Source: Halofilum ochraceum | GTDB lineage: Bacteria; Pseudomonadota; Gammaproteobacteria; XJ16; Halofilaceae | Direction of reading: 5' to 3' | DNA: 64,000 nt | NCBI RefSeq assembly: GCF_001614315.2 | Contig: NZ_LVEG02000014.1 | Coordinates: 34,688-98,687, forward strand | In this document: piece by piece, positions 21,569-29,685 of the stretch | Position numbering within the stretch: position 1 is the stretch's first letter | How the letters are laid out: the number at the start of each line of letters is the position of its first letter | The notes under the pieces: generated by a model | Database searches by the model: none | What the model was told of the DNA's origin: nothing | The model's input: the letters and a program-made list of their open reading frames with translations, nothing else | Translations under genes and position numbers: made by a program

Positions 21569-23470
21569 ATGCCCATGGCTGAGCCCTCCCGCTATCCGCT
21601 GCTCGACGGTCTGCGCTCGACCGCGGATCTGCACGAGATGGACATCGAGACGCTGCAGCGCCTCAACGACGAGGTGCGCGCGTTCCACATCGAGTCCGTC
21701 GCGGCGACGGGCGGCCACCTCGCCGCCGGGCTGGGCGCGGTCGAACTCACGACCGCCCTGCACGCCGTGTACCGCACGCCGGAAGACCGCCTCGTGTGGG
21801 ATGTGGGCCACCAGACCTATCCGCACAAGATCCTCACCGGCCGCCGCGAGCGCATGGATACGATGCGCATGTGGGGCGGACTCTGCGGCTTCACCAGTCG
21901 AGCGGAGAGCGAGTACGACACCTTCGGGGTGGGTCACTCGTCGACCTCGATCAGCGCCGCGACGGGTATGGCGATCGCAGCCAAACTGCGCGGCGACGAC
22001 CGGCGCGTGGTCGCGATCATCGGCGACGGGGCCATGACCGCGGGGATGGCCTTCGAGGCCCTCAACCACGCCGGCGATGTCGGCGCCAACCTGCTGGTCA
22101 TCCTCAACGACAACGACATGTCGATCTCGCCGAACGTCGGCGCGCTGAACAAGTACCTGACGCGGCTGCTGTCGGGGAAGCTGTACTCGCAGGCGCGCGA
22201 GGGCGGCAAGAAAGTGCTGCGCGCGATGCCGCCGATGTGGGAACTGGCGCGGCGCACGGAGGAGCACTTCAAGGGCATGGTCGTGCCCGGGACCATGTTC
22301 GAGGAATTCGGGTTCAACTACTACGGCCCGGTCGACGGCCACGACCTCCCGAACCTGGTGAAGACGCTCGGCAACCTGCGCGACCTCGAGGGGCCGCGCC
22401 TGCTGCACATCGTCACCGAGAAGGGCAAGGGCTATAAGCTCGCCGAGGACAATCCGGTCACCTATCACGGCGTGAAGCCGTTCGATCCGGCCACCGGCAA
22501 GAAGCTGGCCGGGTCTTCGGGGCCATCCGGGCCCGCCTATACGGAGGTCTTCGGCCAGTGGCTGTGCGACATGGCCGCACGCGATGAGCGGGTGGTCGGC
22601 ATCACGCCGGCGATGCGCGAGGGCTCCGGGCTGGTCGAGTTCGAGCAGCAGTTCCCGCAGCGCTATTTCGATGTCGGCATCGCCGAGCAGCACGCGGTAA
22701 CGCTGGCCGCGGGCCTCGCCTGCGAGGGCCAGAAGCCGGTCGTGGCGATCTATTCCACGTTCCTGCAGCGTGGTTATGACCAGCTCGTGCATGACGTCGC
22801 CGTGCAGGGGCTGCCGGTGCTGTTCGCGCTCGATCGGGCCGGCTTCGTCGGCGAGGACGGACCGACCCATTTCGGCAGTTTCGATTTCGCCTACATGCGC
22901 TGCCTGCCGGGCATGACGGTCATGGCGCCGGCCGACGAGAACGAATGCCGCCAGATGCTGTACACGGGGCTCCAGCTCGATGGCCCGGCCTCGGTCCGCT
23001 ATCCCAAGGGGCCCGGGCCCGGCGCCGCGATCGAGGAGACCATGCAGGCGCTGGAGATTGGCCGCGCCGAGAAGCGCCGCAGCGGCCAGCGCATCGCCCT
23101 GCTGGCGTTCGGCAGCATGGTCGCGCCGGCCGCGGAGGTCGCTGAGGCGCTGGACGCCTCGCTGTACAATATGCGGTTCGTGAAGCCACTGGACGAGGCC
23201 GCCGTGCTGGAGGCCGCGGAGCATCACGATGTGCTGGTCACGCTGGAGGAAGCGGCAGTGCCGGGCGGCGCCGGCGAGGCCATCAACAGCTGCCTGACGG
23301 CCCATCGCGTCCGGGTCGATGTGCACAACATCGGTATCCCGGATCGGTTCGTCGGCCACGGTTCCCGCGGCGATCAATTGCGCGACGCCGGCCTGGACGC
23401 GGCCTCGCTGCAGGCCCGCATCGAGGCCCTGCCCGCCCCCCTGGCCGGAGACCGACAGCGACAGGCCTGA
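21569..23470 (+). CDS. dxs: 1-deoxy-D-xylulose-5-phosphate synthase
   Basis: Thiamine diphosphate enzyme that joins pyruvate and glyceraldehyde 3-phosphate, the entry step of the MEP isoprenoid pathway. It has 633 residues. The ThDP-binding [18 protein letters not shown] and [14 protein letters not shown], the pyrimidine domain [19 protein letters not shown] and [15 protein letters not shown] are all intact. It begins [15 protein letters not shown], 89 bases after ispA. The pairing with ispA is conserved in proteobacteria. Confidence 0.98.
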   Translation: MPMAEPSRYPLLDGLRSTADLHEMDIETLQRLNDEVRAFHIESVAATGGHLAAGLGAVELTTALHAVYRTPEDRLVWDVGHQTYPHKILTGRRERMDTMRMWGGLCGFTSRAESEYDTFGVGHSSTSISAATGMAIAAKLRGDDRRVVAIIGDGAMTAGMAFEALNHAGDVGANLLVILNDNDMSISPNVGALNKYLTRLLSGKLYSQAREGGKKVLRAMPPMWELARRTEEHFKGMVVPGTMFEEFGFNYYGPVDGHDLPNLVKTLGNLRDLEGPRLLHIVTEKGKGYKLAEDNPVTYHGVKPFDPATGKKLAGSSGPSGPAYTEVFGQWLCDMAARDERVVGITPAMREGSGLVEFEQQFPQRYFDVGIAEQHAVTLAAGLACEGQKPVVAIYSTFLQRGYDQLVHDVAVQGLPVLFALDRAGFVGEDGPTHFGSFDFAYMRCLPGMTVMAPADENECRQMLYTGLQLDGPASVRYPKGPGPGAAIEETMQALEIGRAEKRRSGQRIALLAFGSMVAPAAEVAEALDASLYNMRFVKPLDEAAVLEAAEHHDVLVTLEEAAVPGGAGEAINSCLTAHRVRVDVHNIGIPDRFVGHGSRGDQLRDAGLDAASLQARIEALPAPLAGDRQRQA

Positions 23471-23564
23471 CGGCGACACGCCGGGGCATGGCGGGCCATG
23501 CGGGGTTGCGCAGTGCAGCACGGTCCTCTAATATCCCACCGCTTTGGTCGGGTACCCACCCCAT

Positions 23565-23948
23565 ATGGCCACCTACGAACTCCGCGTCGTAACCGAATTC
23601 GCCGCCGCGCACAGCCTGCGCGGCTATCCGGGTTCGTGCAGCCGACTGCACGGGCACAACTGGAAAGTCGAAATCGAAATCCGGGCCGACGAGTTGGACG
23701 AAACGGGTATGGGCATGGACTTCCGGGAGATCCGGAAGATCGCCCGCGAGGTAACGGATCGGCTGGACCACCGCTACCTCAACGAACTGGAACCGTTCAC
23801 CGAGATCAATCCGACAGCCGAGAACATTGCCGCGCACTGCTTCCACGAAATCGGCGCGCGAATCGACCGACCGGCCGTATCCGTACAGGCCGTGACCGTT
23901 TGGGAAAACGACCGCGCCTGCGTGCGATACACTGAAGGGGAGGCTTGA
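23565..23948 (+). CDS. queD: 6-carboxy-5,6,7,8-tetrahydropterin synthase QueD
   Basis: Zinc enzyme that converts dihydroneopterin triphosphate to 6-carboxytetrahydropterin in queuosine precursor synthesis. It has 127 residues from MATYELRVV; a GTG seven codons upstream is less likely. Zinc histidines are in FAAAHSL (His16) and LHGHNW (His29, His31), with catalytic Cys25 in [19 protein letters not shown] and VTVWEN are the C-terminal substrate motifs. It is 7 bases from folE2, whose product chain supplies its substrate. Family members acting as PTPS in other routes are possible but less likely. Confidence 0.9.
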   Translation: MATYELRVVTEFAAAHSLRGYPGSCSRLHGHNWKVEIEIRADELDETGMGMDFREIRKIAREVTDRLDHRYLNELEPFTEINPTAENIAAHCFHEIGARIDRPAVSVQAVTVWENDRACVRYTEGEA

Positions 23949-23955
23949 TACCACG

Positions 23956-24765
23956 ATGGTGGCCAACATCAACGACATTCCGGACATCCAGGGCACAGCC
24001 GATACGCGCCGGATCGCGATCGATCAGGTCGGGATCAAGGATATCCGCTACCCGATCACGGTTCGCGACCGCGCCGGCGAGGCCCTGCCGACGGTGGCGC
24101 ACGCGACCATGACCGTGCAGCTGCCCGAGCAGTACAAGGGCACGCACATGTCGCGCTTCATCGAGATCCTGCACCAGCACAAGGAGCCGATCTCCGCGGA
24201 CACCTTCGGCGCCCTGCTCGAATCCATGCTCGCGCGCCTCGAGGCCGAGGCCGGCCGGATCGTGCTCGCATTCCCGTTCTTCGCCCGCAAGGCCGCGCCG
24301 GTCACCGGCACCGAGAGCCTGCTCGATTATGAGGTGACCCTCACCGGCGAGCGCGATCTCGACGGCAATCGCAGCTTCTACATCGGTGTCCAGATCCCGG
24401 TCACGAGCCTGTGCCCGTGCTCGAAGGAGATCTCGGACTACGGTGCGCACAACCAGCGCGCCCACGTGACCGTGAACGCGCGCGTCGACGGCCCGATCTG
24501 GATCCAGGACATCATCGACCTGGTCGAGGAAGCCGCGTCGTGCCAGCTCTACGCGATCCTCAAACGCCCGGACGAGAAGTACGTGACCGAGCGTGCCTAC
24601 GACAACCCCAAGTTCGTCGAGGACATGATCCGCGATATGGCCGGTGCGCTCGACCGCGAGGACCGGATCCGCGCCTACAAGCTGGAGGCCGAGAATTTCG
24701 AGGCCATCCACAACCACCAGGCGTACGCGATCATCAACCGGGTCAAGGACGCCGCCTCCGCCTGA
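23956..24765 (+). CDS. folE2: GTP cyclohydrolase FolE2 (type IB)
   Basis: Makes dihydroneopterin triphosphate from GTP for folate and queuosine. It has 269 residues. The type IB signature [10 protein letters not shown] (Cys153, Cys155) replaces the FolE1 zinc site; other conserved parts are [12 protein letters not shown] and GAHNQRAHV. Type IB enzymes tolerate zinc shortage and are often under Zur; I see no clear Zur box here. It is coupled to queD by a 7-base gap. Whether a FolE1 exists elsewhere cannot be seen. Confidence 0.96.
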   Translation: MVANINDIPDIQGTADTRRIAIDQVGIKDIRYPITVRDRAGEALPTVAHATMTVQLPEQYKGTHMSRFIEILHQHKEPISADTFGALLESMLARLEAEAGRIVLAFPFFARKAAPVTGTESLLDYEVTLTGERDLDGNRSFYIGVQIPVTSLCPCSKEISDYGAHNQRAHVTVNARVDGPIWIQDIIDLVEEAASCQLYAILKRPDEKYVTERAYDNPKFVEDMIRDMAGALDREDRIRAYKLEAENFEAIHNHQAYAIINRVKDAASA

Positions 24766-24782
24766 TCCGACGCGCGCTGACG

Positions 24783-24811
24783 GCCGGGCCGGCGATCATC
24801 GCCGGTCCGGC
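24783..24811 (+). terminator. Hairpin terminator-like structure after folE2
   Basis: Arms gccgggccggcga and tcgccggtccggc pair at 12 of 13 positions (one G-T wobble) around a 3-base loop, starting 17 bases after the folE2 stop. The trailing bases agcatttcc hold only three T, so termination would be weak or Rho-assisted. Confidence 0.55.
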
Positions 24812-24850
24812 AGCATTTCCTCTAAGGGAACGTCTGATCATCGGGAATTC

Positions 24851-24983
24851 TGTAGATCGGGCTTACAGCCCGACACTCGTAAGCCCCTGATCTCTCGGAC
24901 TGACCGATCCGCCGGGAGCGGATCGGCGCGGCAGCCCGACACTCGTGAGCCCCTGATCTGTCGGGCTTGAAGCCCGACCTACA
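24851..24983. repeat. REP element (GTCGGGCT/AGCCCGAC type), diverged long copy 2
   Basis: Contains tgtagatcgggcttacagcc at the left and tgtcgggcttgaagcccgac with ctaca at the right. The spacer is expanded by a second hairpin, gatccgccgggagcggatc, and a duplicated cagcccgacactcgt(a/g)ag segment. With the hairpin above it fills most of the 369-base gap between folE2 and the convergent oxygenase gene; no gene is seen there. Confidence 0.75.
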
Positions 24984-25134
24984 CCGTTACTGAACATGGT
25001 GCCTCGACTTGATCAGAGGCTCCTTGGCGCATCACTCGCCGCCCGATCGTCCACCCGCCTCGCGTATCCATCGAACCAGTCCGCCGCCCCGTGCGGGACA
25101 TCCGCGCAGGTCCGTCCGGCCGCAGAGGGCGACC

Positions 25135-26253
25135 TCAGGCCGCCCTGCGGTGTTCCCGGTTGAGGGTCCGGTACAGGCTGCGCGGGCCATCCAGGTCGAT
25201 GTAACAGCCCTGCAGGTGACGGAACCCCTCGGACGGGTCATAGGATGTCCGGCCGTGCAGCACGCGGCTGTTGTCGAACATCATCAACTCGCCCGCGGCG
25301 AGCGGGAACCGCAGTTCGAACGCGGGATCCGAGAACAGCTCACCGAGGCGCCGCCGCGCGCGCTGGAACCGACGCGTGCTCTCGGCGTCCATCACCGGCA
25401 GATAATCCAGCCGCGGGCTGTAATGCACGCCGGTCATCCGGCCGGTGGCATCGCGCTGCACGATCGGGCGGCGTTCGACGAGTTCTTCATGATCGTCGAT
25501 AAAACGGAACCTGACCGGCGTGTTCGCGAGCAGTTCGAGGCCTTCCGGGTCTTCGCGCTGCAGTGCGGAAGCGACCGCAAGGCTGTCCACGAGCGTGGAC
25601 TCGCCGCCCGTGGTCTCGTTCACCAGGCAATGCAGCAACTGGATGCCCGGCACCGGTTCGCGGTAGGGATTGTCGGTGTGCGCGCCGAGGGCGACCGGCC
25701 GATAGGCGAGATCGTTCGAGCGCGGCCGCGAATAGACTTCGAAGTAGCGGCCGAAGTTGGTCTCGCGCGGGTGCCCGAAGGTCCGTGCCACCTCGAGGAT
25801 CCGCTCCGAATCGGTCGGGACGTTGTAGAGCACGATGAAGCCGTACGCCAGGAAGGTACCGACGGCATCCTGCAGGGCCGCCGGATCCCCCAGCGCCGTC
25901 CAGTCGACACGGACCGAGTCCAGCGCCAGCTCCGCGTCCCATGCCACGGCCGCGGGGAGGCCGTCCGTCGGATCGAAGTCCGCGGCCAGCCCGTTCGGGT
26001 CATAGCGACCCTCATAGCCATCACTGAACGCGAGGCGGAGATGGCCGTCGCCGTCTTCGCTGGCCGCGACGAGTTCGAGGTCCTCGGGCAGACGATGCGG
26101 GTCGAACACGCGCTGGGCCGTATCGGGATCGACGTGGTCCGGATCCTGGCAACGCTCGCGCAGCCACAGGGCCGGCAGTTCGAATTCATCCTGCGGGGTC
26201 CGCGCCAGCACACGCGGTGTCCCGGACTCGACGTGGAAACGCACGGACGTCAT
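25135..26253 (-). CDS. tmpA: Fe(II)/2-oxoglutarate oxygenase, probable TmpA (2-trimethylammonioethylphosphonate hydroxylase)
   Basis: Product of 372 residues of the gamma-butyrobetaine hydroxylase (BBOX) family. The N-terminal zinc-type domain (WLRERCQDPDH) is followed by the jelly-roll fold with iron ligands His192, Asp194 (ALGAHTDNPYRE) and His333 (VLHGRTSYDP) and 2-oxoglutarate Arg345 (EGFRHLQG). At the place where BBOX enzymes carry an Asn pair that holds the substrate carboxylate (RYNN), this protein has HYSPRLD, which argues against gamma-butyrobetaine. A TmpB-like gene 2.6 kb away supports TmpA, which hydroxylates C1 of the phosphonate. The ATG at 26253 has GGAGAG upstream and is chosen over 26265. 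It is divergent from the LysR gene. Carnitine synthesis is the alternative. Confidence 0.75.
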   Translation of the reverse strand: MTSVRFHVESGTPRVLARTPQDEFELPALWLRERCQDPDHVDPDTAQRVFDPHRLPEDLELVAASEDGDGHLRLAFSDGYEGRYDPNGLAADFDPTDGLPAAVAWDAELALDSVRVDWTALGDPAALQDAVGTFLAYGFIVLYNVPTDSERILEVARTFGHPRETNFGRYFEVYSRPRSNDLAYRPVALGAHTDNPYREPVPGIQLLHCLVNETTGGESTLVDSLAVASALQREDPEGLELLANTPVRFRFIDDHEELVERRPIVQRDATGRMTGVHYSPRLDYLPVMDAESTRRFQRARRRLGELFSDPAFELRFPLAAGELMMFDNSRVLHGRTSYDPSEGFRHLQGCYIDLDGPRSLYRTLNREHRRAA

Positions 26254-26350
26254 AGGTCTCTCCATCGCAATTTATACCGGATTTATTATGTGGTTCTTTC
26301 CAACTGCCGGTAAACTGGCCATATCATGATACGAACCATAACGTTTTCTT
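26254..26350. promoter_or_regulatory. Divergent control region between the oxygenase and lysR genes
   Basis: AT-rich 97 bases amid GC-rich DNA, typical of a LysR regulator controlling itself and its divergent target. A perfect 10-base palindrome TATCATGATA lies at 26322-26331. On the minus strand CATAAT and TATAAA are candidate -10 elements for the oxygenase gene. The binding site assignment is inferred. Confidence 0.5.
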
Positions 26351-27259
26351 ATGAAAGAGGATGATCCACCGCTGAAATGCCTGACCGCGTTCGACGCGAC
26401 CGTGCGACGGGAATCGATGACGGCGGCGGCACGCGAACTCGGCACTACCCAGCCGGCGATCTCGCAGCGGATCCGGCAGCTGGAAGACGCCCTCGGGCTG
26501 CCCCTGTTCGATCGGACGCAACGCCGCCCCCGGCTGACCGCCGATGGCCGTTCCTACCATGAAGAGATCGCCGGCGCGCTGCGCCGGATCCAGGGCGCGA
26601 CCCGGCGTCTGCGGGCCCGCGCCAGTGCGCGCAGCCGCGAACTCAGCATCGCCGTGCATTTCGGGTTCGCGCATCTGTGGCTGCTGCCGAGGCTGCCGCG
26701 GCTCGAGGCGGCGTTTCCCGGCACCGAATTCGAGGTGCTGCCGGTCGACCAGCTCTGGGGCGAGGAAGTGACCGGCGCGGATCTGACGGTCCGTTTCGGC
26801 CGTTTCGCGGAGAGCGGCTTGAACGAACGTCCCCTGATCGCCGAATCCGTCTATCCGGTCTGCAGTCCCGCGTTCGCCGCCACGCACGGTATCGAGGGGG
26901 AACTCGACAGCGCGGCGATCGCGCGCCTGCCGCTGTTGCACATGGACGATCGCGACCCACGCTGGCTCGATTGGCCGCGCTGGTGCGAACTCGCCGGACT
27001 GAGCGCGCCACCGCGGGCCGCGCGCTTTCACTACAACAACTATCCGCTGCTGCTGAACGCGGCCATCGAGGGCAAGGGCGTCGCGCTCGGCTGGCACGGG
27101 CTGATCGGTTCCCTGCTGGAAGAAGGCACGCTGGTCGCCTTGTCACCGGTGGTCGAGCGCACCGGTCAGGGTTATCTCCTCGGGACGCCCCATGAAGACA
27201 GCGCCGTGATCGCACCGATCGTGGACTGGTTCGTGCGGGAGTGCGGGGAGTTGGCCTGA
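26351..27259 (+). CDS. LysR-family transcriptional regulator (GcvA-like)
   Basis: A regulator of 302 residues: an N-terminal winged helix-turn-helix (SMTAAARELGTTQPAISQRI, LPLFDRTQ) and a C-terminal effector-binding domain that starts near residue 90 (RELSIAVHFGFAHLWLLPRL). Sequence style is that of GcvA/AmpR-like regulators. It is divergent from tmpA across 97 bases, so it most likely controls tmpA in response to the quaternary-amine phosphonate or a product; this is inference from position. Confidence 0.88.
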   Translation: MKEDDPPLKCLTAFDATVRRESMTAAARELGTTQPAISQRIRQLEDALGLPLFDRTQRRPRLTADGRSYHEEIAGALRRIQGATRRLRARASARSRELSIAVHFGFAHLWLLPRLPRLEAAFPGTEFEVLPVDQLWGEEVTGADLTVRFGRFAESGLNERPLIAESVYPVCSPAFAATHGIEGELDSAAIARLPLLHMDDRDPRWLDWPRWCELAGLSAPPRAARFHYNNYPLLLNAAIEGKGVALGWHGLIGSLLEEGTLVALSPVVERTGQGYLLGTPHEDSAVIAPIVDWFVRECGELA

Positions 27260-27379
27260 GGTAACAGCGCGAAAATCCGCTCAACGTGAAACCGAACCTT
27301 TGATCGGTCCTGCCAGTGGGATCTGGCGTTTCGGGCCGGCTGCGCGCATTCGGCCGGTGCGGTGGCGCCGGCCGAAGAC

Positions 27380-27420
27380 GCGCCTACGGTGTTACGGGCG
27401 CCGCCCCGTGGCGTAGGCGC
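27380..27420. terminator. Nested hairpin between convergent lysR and aldolase genes
   Basis: Outer 9-base arms gcgcctacg (27380-27388) and cgtaggcgc (27412-27420) enclose an inner stem acggg/cccgt, and are followed by gtttt on the plus strand. It lies between two converging genes and can end transcripts from the lysR side. Confidence 0.5.
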
Positions 27421-27444
27421 GTTTTCGCCGAAGGCGAACGCGCG

Positions 27445-28173
27445 CTACTGTCGATAGCCAGGGCTCTCTTCGTCGAGGATCGCGCGGATTTCCGCAAAGT
27501 GGTTTTCGGGGCCGTCCGGGTAGGCCTCCCACTGGTCGCGGGTCAGGCGGGCCGTGGCCGGGTCGACGCGGCGTAGCTCGCGTCCGGTCGACATGGCGAG
27601 GACCTGGGCCTCGCACGCCTTTTCGAGGAAGTAGAGCCGGTCGAAGGCCTCGGCCACGTCGCGCCCGGCCACCGTGACGCCGTGATTGCCCATGAACAGG
27701 ACCGGCTTGTCGGCGAGCGCGCGGGCGAGACGCGTGCCCTCGTCATCGTCCAGCGCCATGCCGGCGAAGTCCTCGTCCCACGCGACGCGCTCGTAGAAGC
27801 GCAGTGCGTTCTGGCTGACCGGCTCCAGGTCCACGCCCTGCAGGCAGGTCAGCGCGGTCGCGTACGGCATGTGGGTATGGAGCACACAGCGCGCCGCCGG
27901 CACCTGGCGATGGATCGAGCCGTGGATGTGCAGCGCCGTGGGGTCCGGCGTGGCATCACCCGCGAGCACTTCCCCGTCCGGGCCGATCTTGAGCAGTTCA
28001 CTCGCGCGGACACGCGAGAAGTGACAACCGCTGGGCTGAATCAGGAACGGCGCCTCGGGCCCGTCACCCAGGGCCACGCTGAAGTGATTGGAGACCGCTT
28101 CATGCAGCCCGAGCCGCGCTGCCCAGCGAAAGGCGGCTGCCAGGTCTTCACGGGCGCGGGTTTCATTGACCAT
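27445..28173 (-). CDS. Class II aldolase/adducin-family protein in the phosphonate cluster
   Basis: A zinc-dependent aldolase/epimerase-type protein of 242 residues. Metal-site histidines are visible in HIHGSIHR, VLHTHMPYAT and FMGNHGVTVAG, and the N-terminus resembles sugar-phosphate aldolases (LGLHEAVSNHFSVAL, IQPSGCHFSRV). The ATG at 28173 overlaps the gntR stop by 11 bases; upstream extensions are unsupported. It is the last gene of tmpB-gntR-aldolase. No aldol step exists in the known two-enzyme TmpA-TmpB route, so its substrate is unknown; it could handle a related hydroxy- or keto-phosphonate. Confidence 0.85.
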   Translation of the reverse strand: MVNETRAREDLAAAFRWAARLGLHEAVSNHFSVALGDGPEAPFLIQPSGCHFSRVRASELLKIGPDGEVLAGDATPDPTALHIHGSIHRQVPAARCVLHTHMPYATALTCLQGVDLEPVSQNALRFYERVAWDEDFAGMALDDDEGTRLARALADKPVLFMGNHGVTVAGRDVAEAFDRLYFLEKACEAQVLAMSTGRELRRVDPATARLTRDQWEAYPDGPENHFAEIRAILDEESPGYRQ

Positions 28174-28846
28174 CGGTATCCTCCGCACCGGCATCCCCGG
28201 AAGATGCCGGAGCTGACAAGAACGTGACATTGGCCTCGGCCAGGCGCCCTGCCCGCTCGCCCTCCCCGGCGCAGATGCTCTCGACCAGTGCGCGATGGGA
28301 TTCGCAGATTTCCTGCGAATCGACGGCGCGGTTCGCGAGCGAGATATAGGCACGCACCTGGTTGGCGACGCGGGCATAGTGCTGCACCAGGCGTTCATTG
28401 CCCGAAAGGCGGATGATCAGCAGGTGCAGTTCATGATCGCAGCGGTTGGCCTCGCTCTGGTCGTCGGCGGAGGCAGCGGCTACCAGCGCGTCGAAAGCGG
28501 CGCGCAGTTGCTCACGACCGTCCGCGGTAATCCGCCCGGCCGCCAGTCGCGCACCAAGCGCTTCGAGTGCGCCGCGCAGCGTGTAGAGTTCCCACAGATC
28601 GTGGTCGCTGAAATCGACCACGCGGTAACCGGCATACGGGACCTGGCGCACGAGCCCTTCGTCGACGAGGCGCCGCAGTGCGGCCCGAATGGTGCCGCGT
28701 GACAGGCCGTAACGCTCGGCCAGCGCAGTCTCGACCAGACGCTCGCCGAGTCCGAGATCGCCCGACACGATCCGGCGCCGCACGAGATCGGTCGCCTGGG
28801 CTTCCAGGCTGCGCTTCGTGATCGAATCGACTTCTCCGGTCGCCAT
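28163..28846 (-). CDS. GntR-family regulator, FCD type
   Basis: A regulator of 227 residues. The N-terminal GntR winged helix contains LGERLVETALAERYGLSRG and TIRAALRRLVDEGLV; the C-terminal FCD ligand domain begins near residue 85 (LWELYTLRGALEALGARLA) and holds metal-type histidines in CDHELHLLII and ESHRALVE. It is 22 bases downstream of tmpB and overlaps the aldolase start. It probably represses this operon through the palindrome described at 29482-29547. Confidence 0.9.
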   Translation of the reverse strand: MATGEVDSITKRSLEAQATDLVRRRIVSGDLGLGERLVETALAERYGLSRGTIRAALRRLVDEGLVRQVPYAGYRVVDFSDHDLWELYTLRGALEALGARLAAGRITADGREQLRAAFDALVAAASADDQSEANRCDHELHLLIIRLSGNERLVQHYARVANQVRAYISLANRAVDSQEICESHRALVESICAGEGERAGRLAEANVTFLSAPASSGDAGAEDTDGQ

Positions 28847-28868
28847 TCCCGTATGCCTCCCTGCGCCG

Positions 28869-29456
28869 TTACGCCGCCAGCGCCTCGGTCCGGTTCACCA
28901 CCGCGGGATCGAAGGCCTCGCGCGCGAACATCCGGCGCACGAGGGGCTCGAAGTACTCGAGCGGCTGGGTCGGGTAGTCCGGATCGAAGGCCGCCTGGTC
29001 CCAGCGCTCGCAGAAGCGCACGCAGGAGTCGTAATACGGGTGATCCCGGTAGATATCGCGCTGGTTCGGATCCTCACCGAAATGGTGCGCGAAATAGACC
29101 TTCTGGAACAGACCGTGGTGCTCGACCACCCAGGTCACCTCGGGGCGCACGTAGGGCTGAATGATCGACGCGGCATAACGCGAGTGGTTCTCCGGCGCCA
29201 AGTCGTCGCCGAGATCGTGCAGCAGCGCGCCCAGCACCATTTCCTCGTCGGCACCATCGGCCTCGGCGCGGGTGGCCGTCTGCAGCGAGTGCTCCAGGCG
29301 GGTGACCTGGTATCCGCTGAGGGTATCGTCGAGCGCCTTCAGGGCGCCCAGTATCCGATCCGGCAGCTCATCGATGAATTGCTGCTCGAGCCGCCCGAGC
29401 AGTTCGTAGTCGGCCTTCGTGCCGTCTTTCATCTGGCGGAAACTGACCGTCTCCAT
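28869..29456 (-). CDS. tmpB: HD-domain mixed-valent diiron oxygenase, probable TmpB
   Basis: Product of 195 residues from the ATG at 29456 with GGGAGG four bases upstream. It resembles the phosphonate oxygenase PhnZ closely around RLEHSLQTATRA and GALLHDLGDD. Iron ligands by comparison with PhnZ are His56, His80, Asp81, His91, His114 (VVEHHGLF) and Asp153 (RWDQAAF). The PhnZ Glu that contacts the free amine of its substrate is replaced by Tyr49 (LSGYQVTR), as expected for a trimethylammonium substrate. TmpB cleaves (R)-1-hydroxy-2-(trimethylammonio)ethylphosphonate to glycine betaine and phosphate. It heads tmpB-gntR-aldolase. Automated labels would read only HD phosphohydrolase. Confidence 0.78.
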   Translation of the reverse strand: METVSFRQMKDGTKADYELLGRLEQQFIDELPDRILGALKALDDTLSGYQVTRLEHSLQTATRAEADGADEEMVLGALLHDLGDDLAPENHSRYAASIIQPYVRPEVTWVVEHHGLFQKVYFAHHFGEDPNQRDIYRDHPYYDSCVRFCERWDQAAFDPDYPTQPLEYFEPLVRRMFAREAFDPAVVNRTEALAA

Positions 29457-29481
29457 GGAACCTCCCGTCGATAGAGTGAAA

Positions 29482-29547
29482 AACAGGGCATACGTCCTGT
29501 TTTGATGTGTCGAACAATACCGGTCGCCGACGAAAATTGTCAACAAT
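29482..29547. promoter_or_regulatory. Divergent control region with GntR-type palindromes
   Basis: Two dyads lie between tmpB and the binding-protein gene. ATTGTCAACAAT (29536-29547) has 5-base perfect arms of the kind bound by FCD-type GntR repressors; on the minus strand its TTGACA is a perfect -35, with TATTGT/GTATTG about 18-19 bases on as a -10. A second imperfect dyad aacagggcatacgtcctgtt (29482-29501) lies nearer tmpB. Overlap of operator and -35 suggests repression by the neighbouring GntR protein; inferred. Confidence 0.55.
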
Positions 29548-29685
29548 CAACCATTGACTATTGACACTCTACACCCCGGTCGCCAAGCTGATCCCCTTCG
29601 CGGCCTGCAAAGACGCGCGGGAAGCCCCTGCGACGTGGCCGCGCACAACGACCGATAACGCGAAACACCGATGGAGGTGCACCAT

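Noticed and set aside
25135..26253. Annotation as gamma-butyrobetaine hydroxylase of carnitine synthesis
   Set aside because: The substrate carboxylate-binding Asn pair is missing and the gene neighbourhood holds a PhnZ/TmpB-like oxygenase; kept only as an alternative.
28869..29456. Annotation as HD phosphohydrolase
   Set aside because: Ligand pattern and local identity around RLEHSLQ and LLHDLGD match the PhnZ-type diiron oxygenases rather than nucleotide hydrolases.
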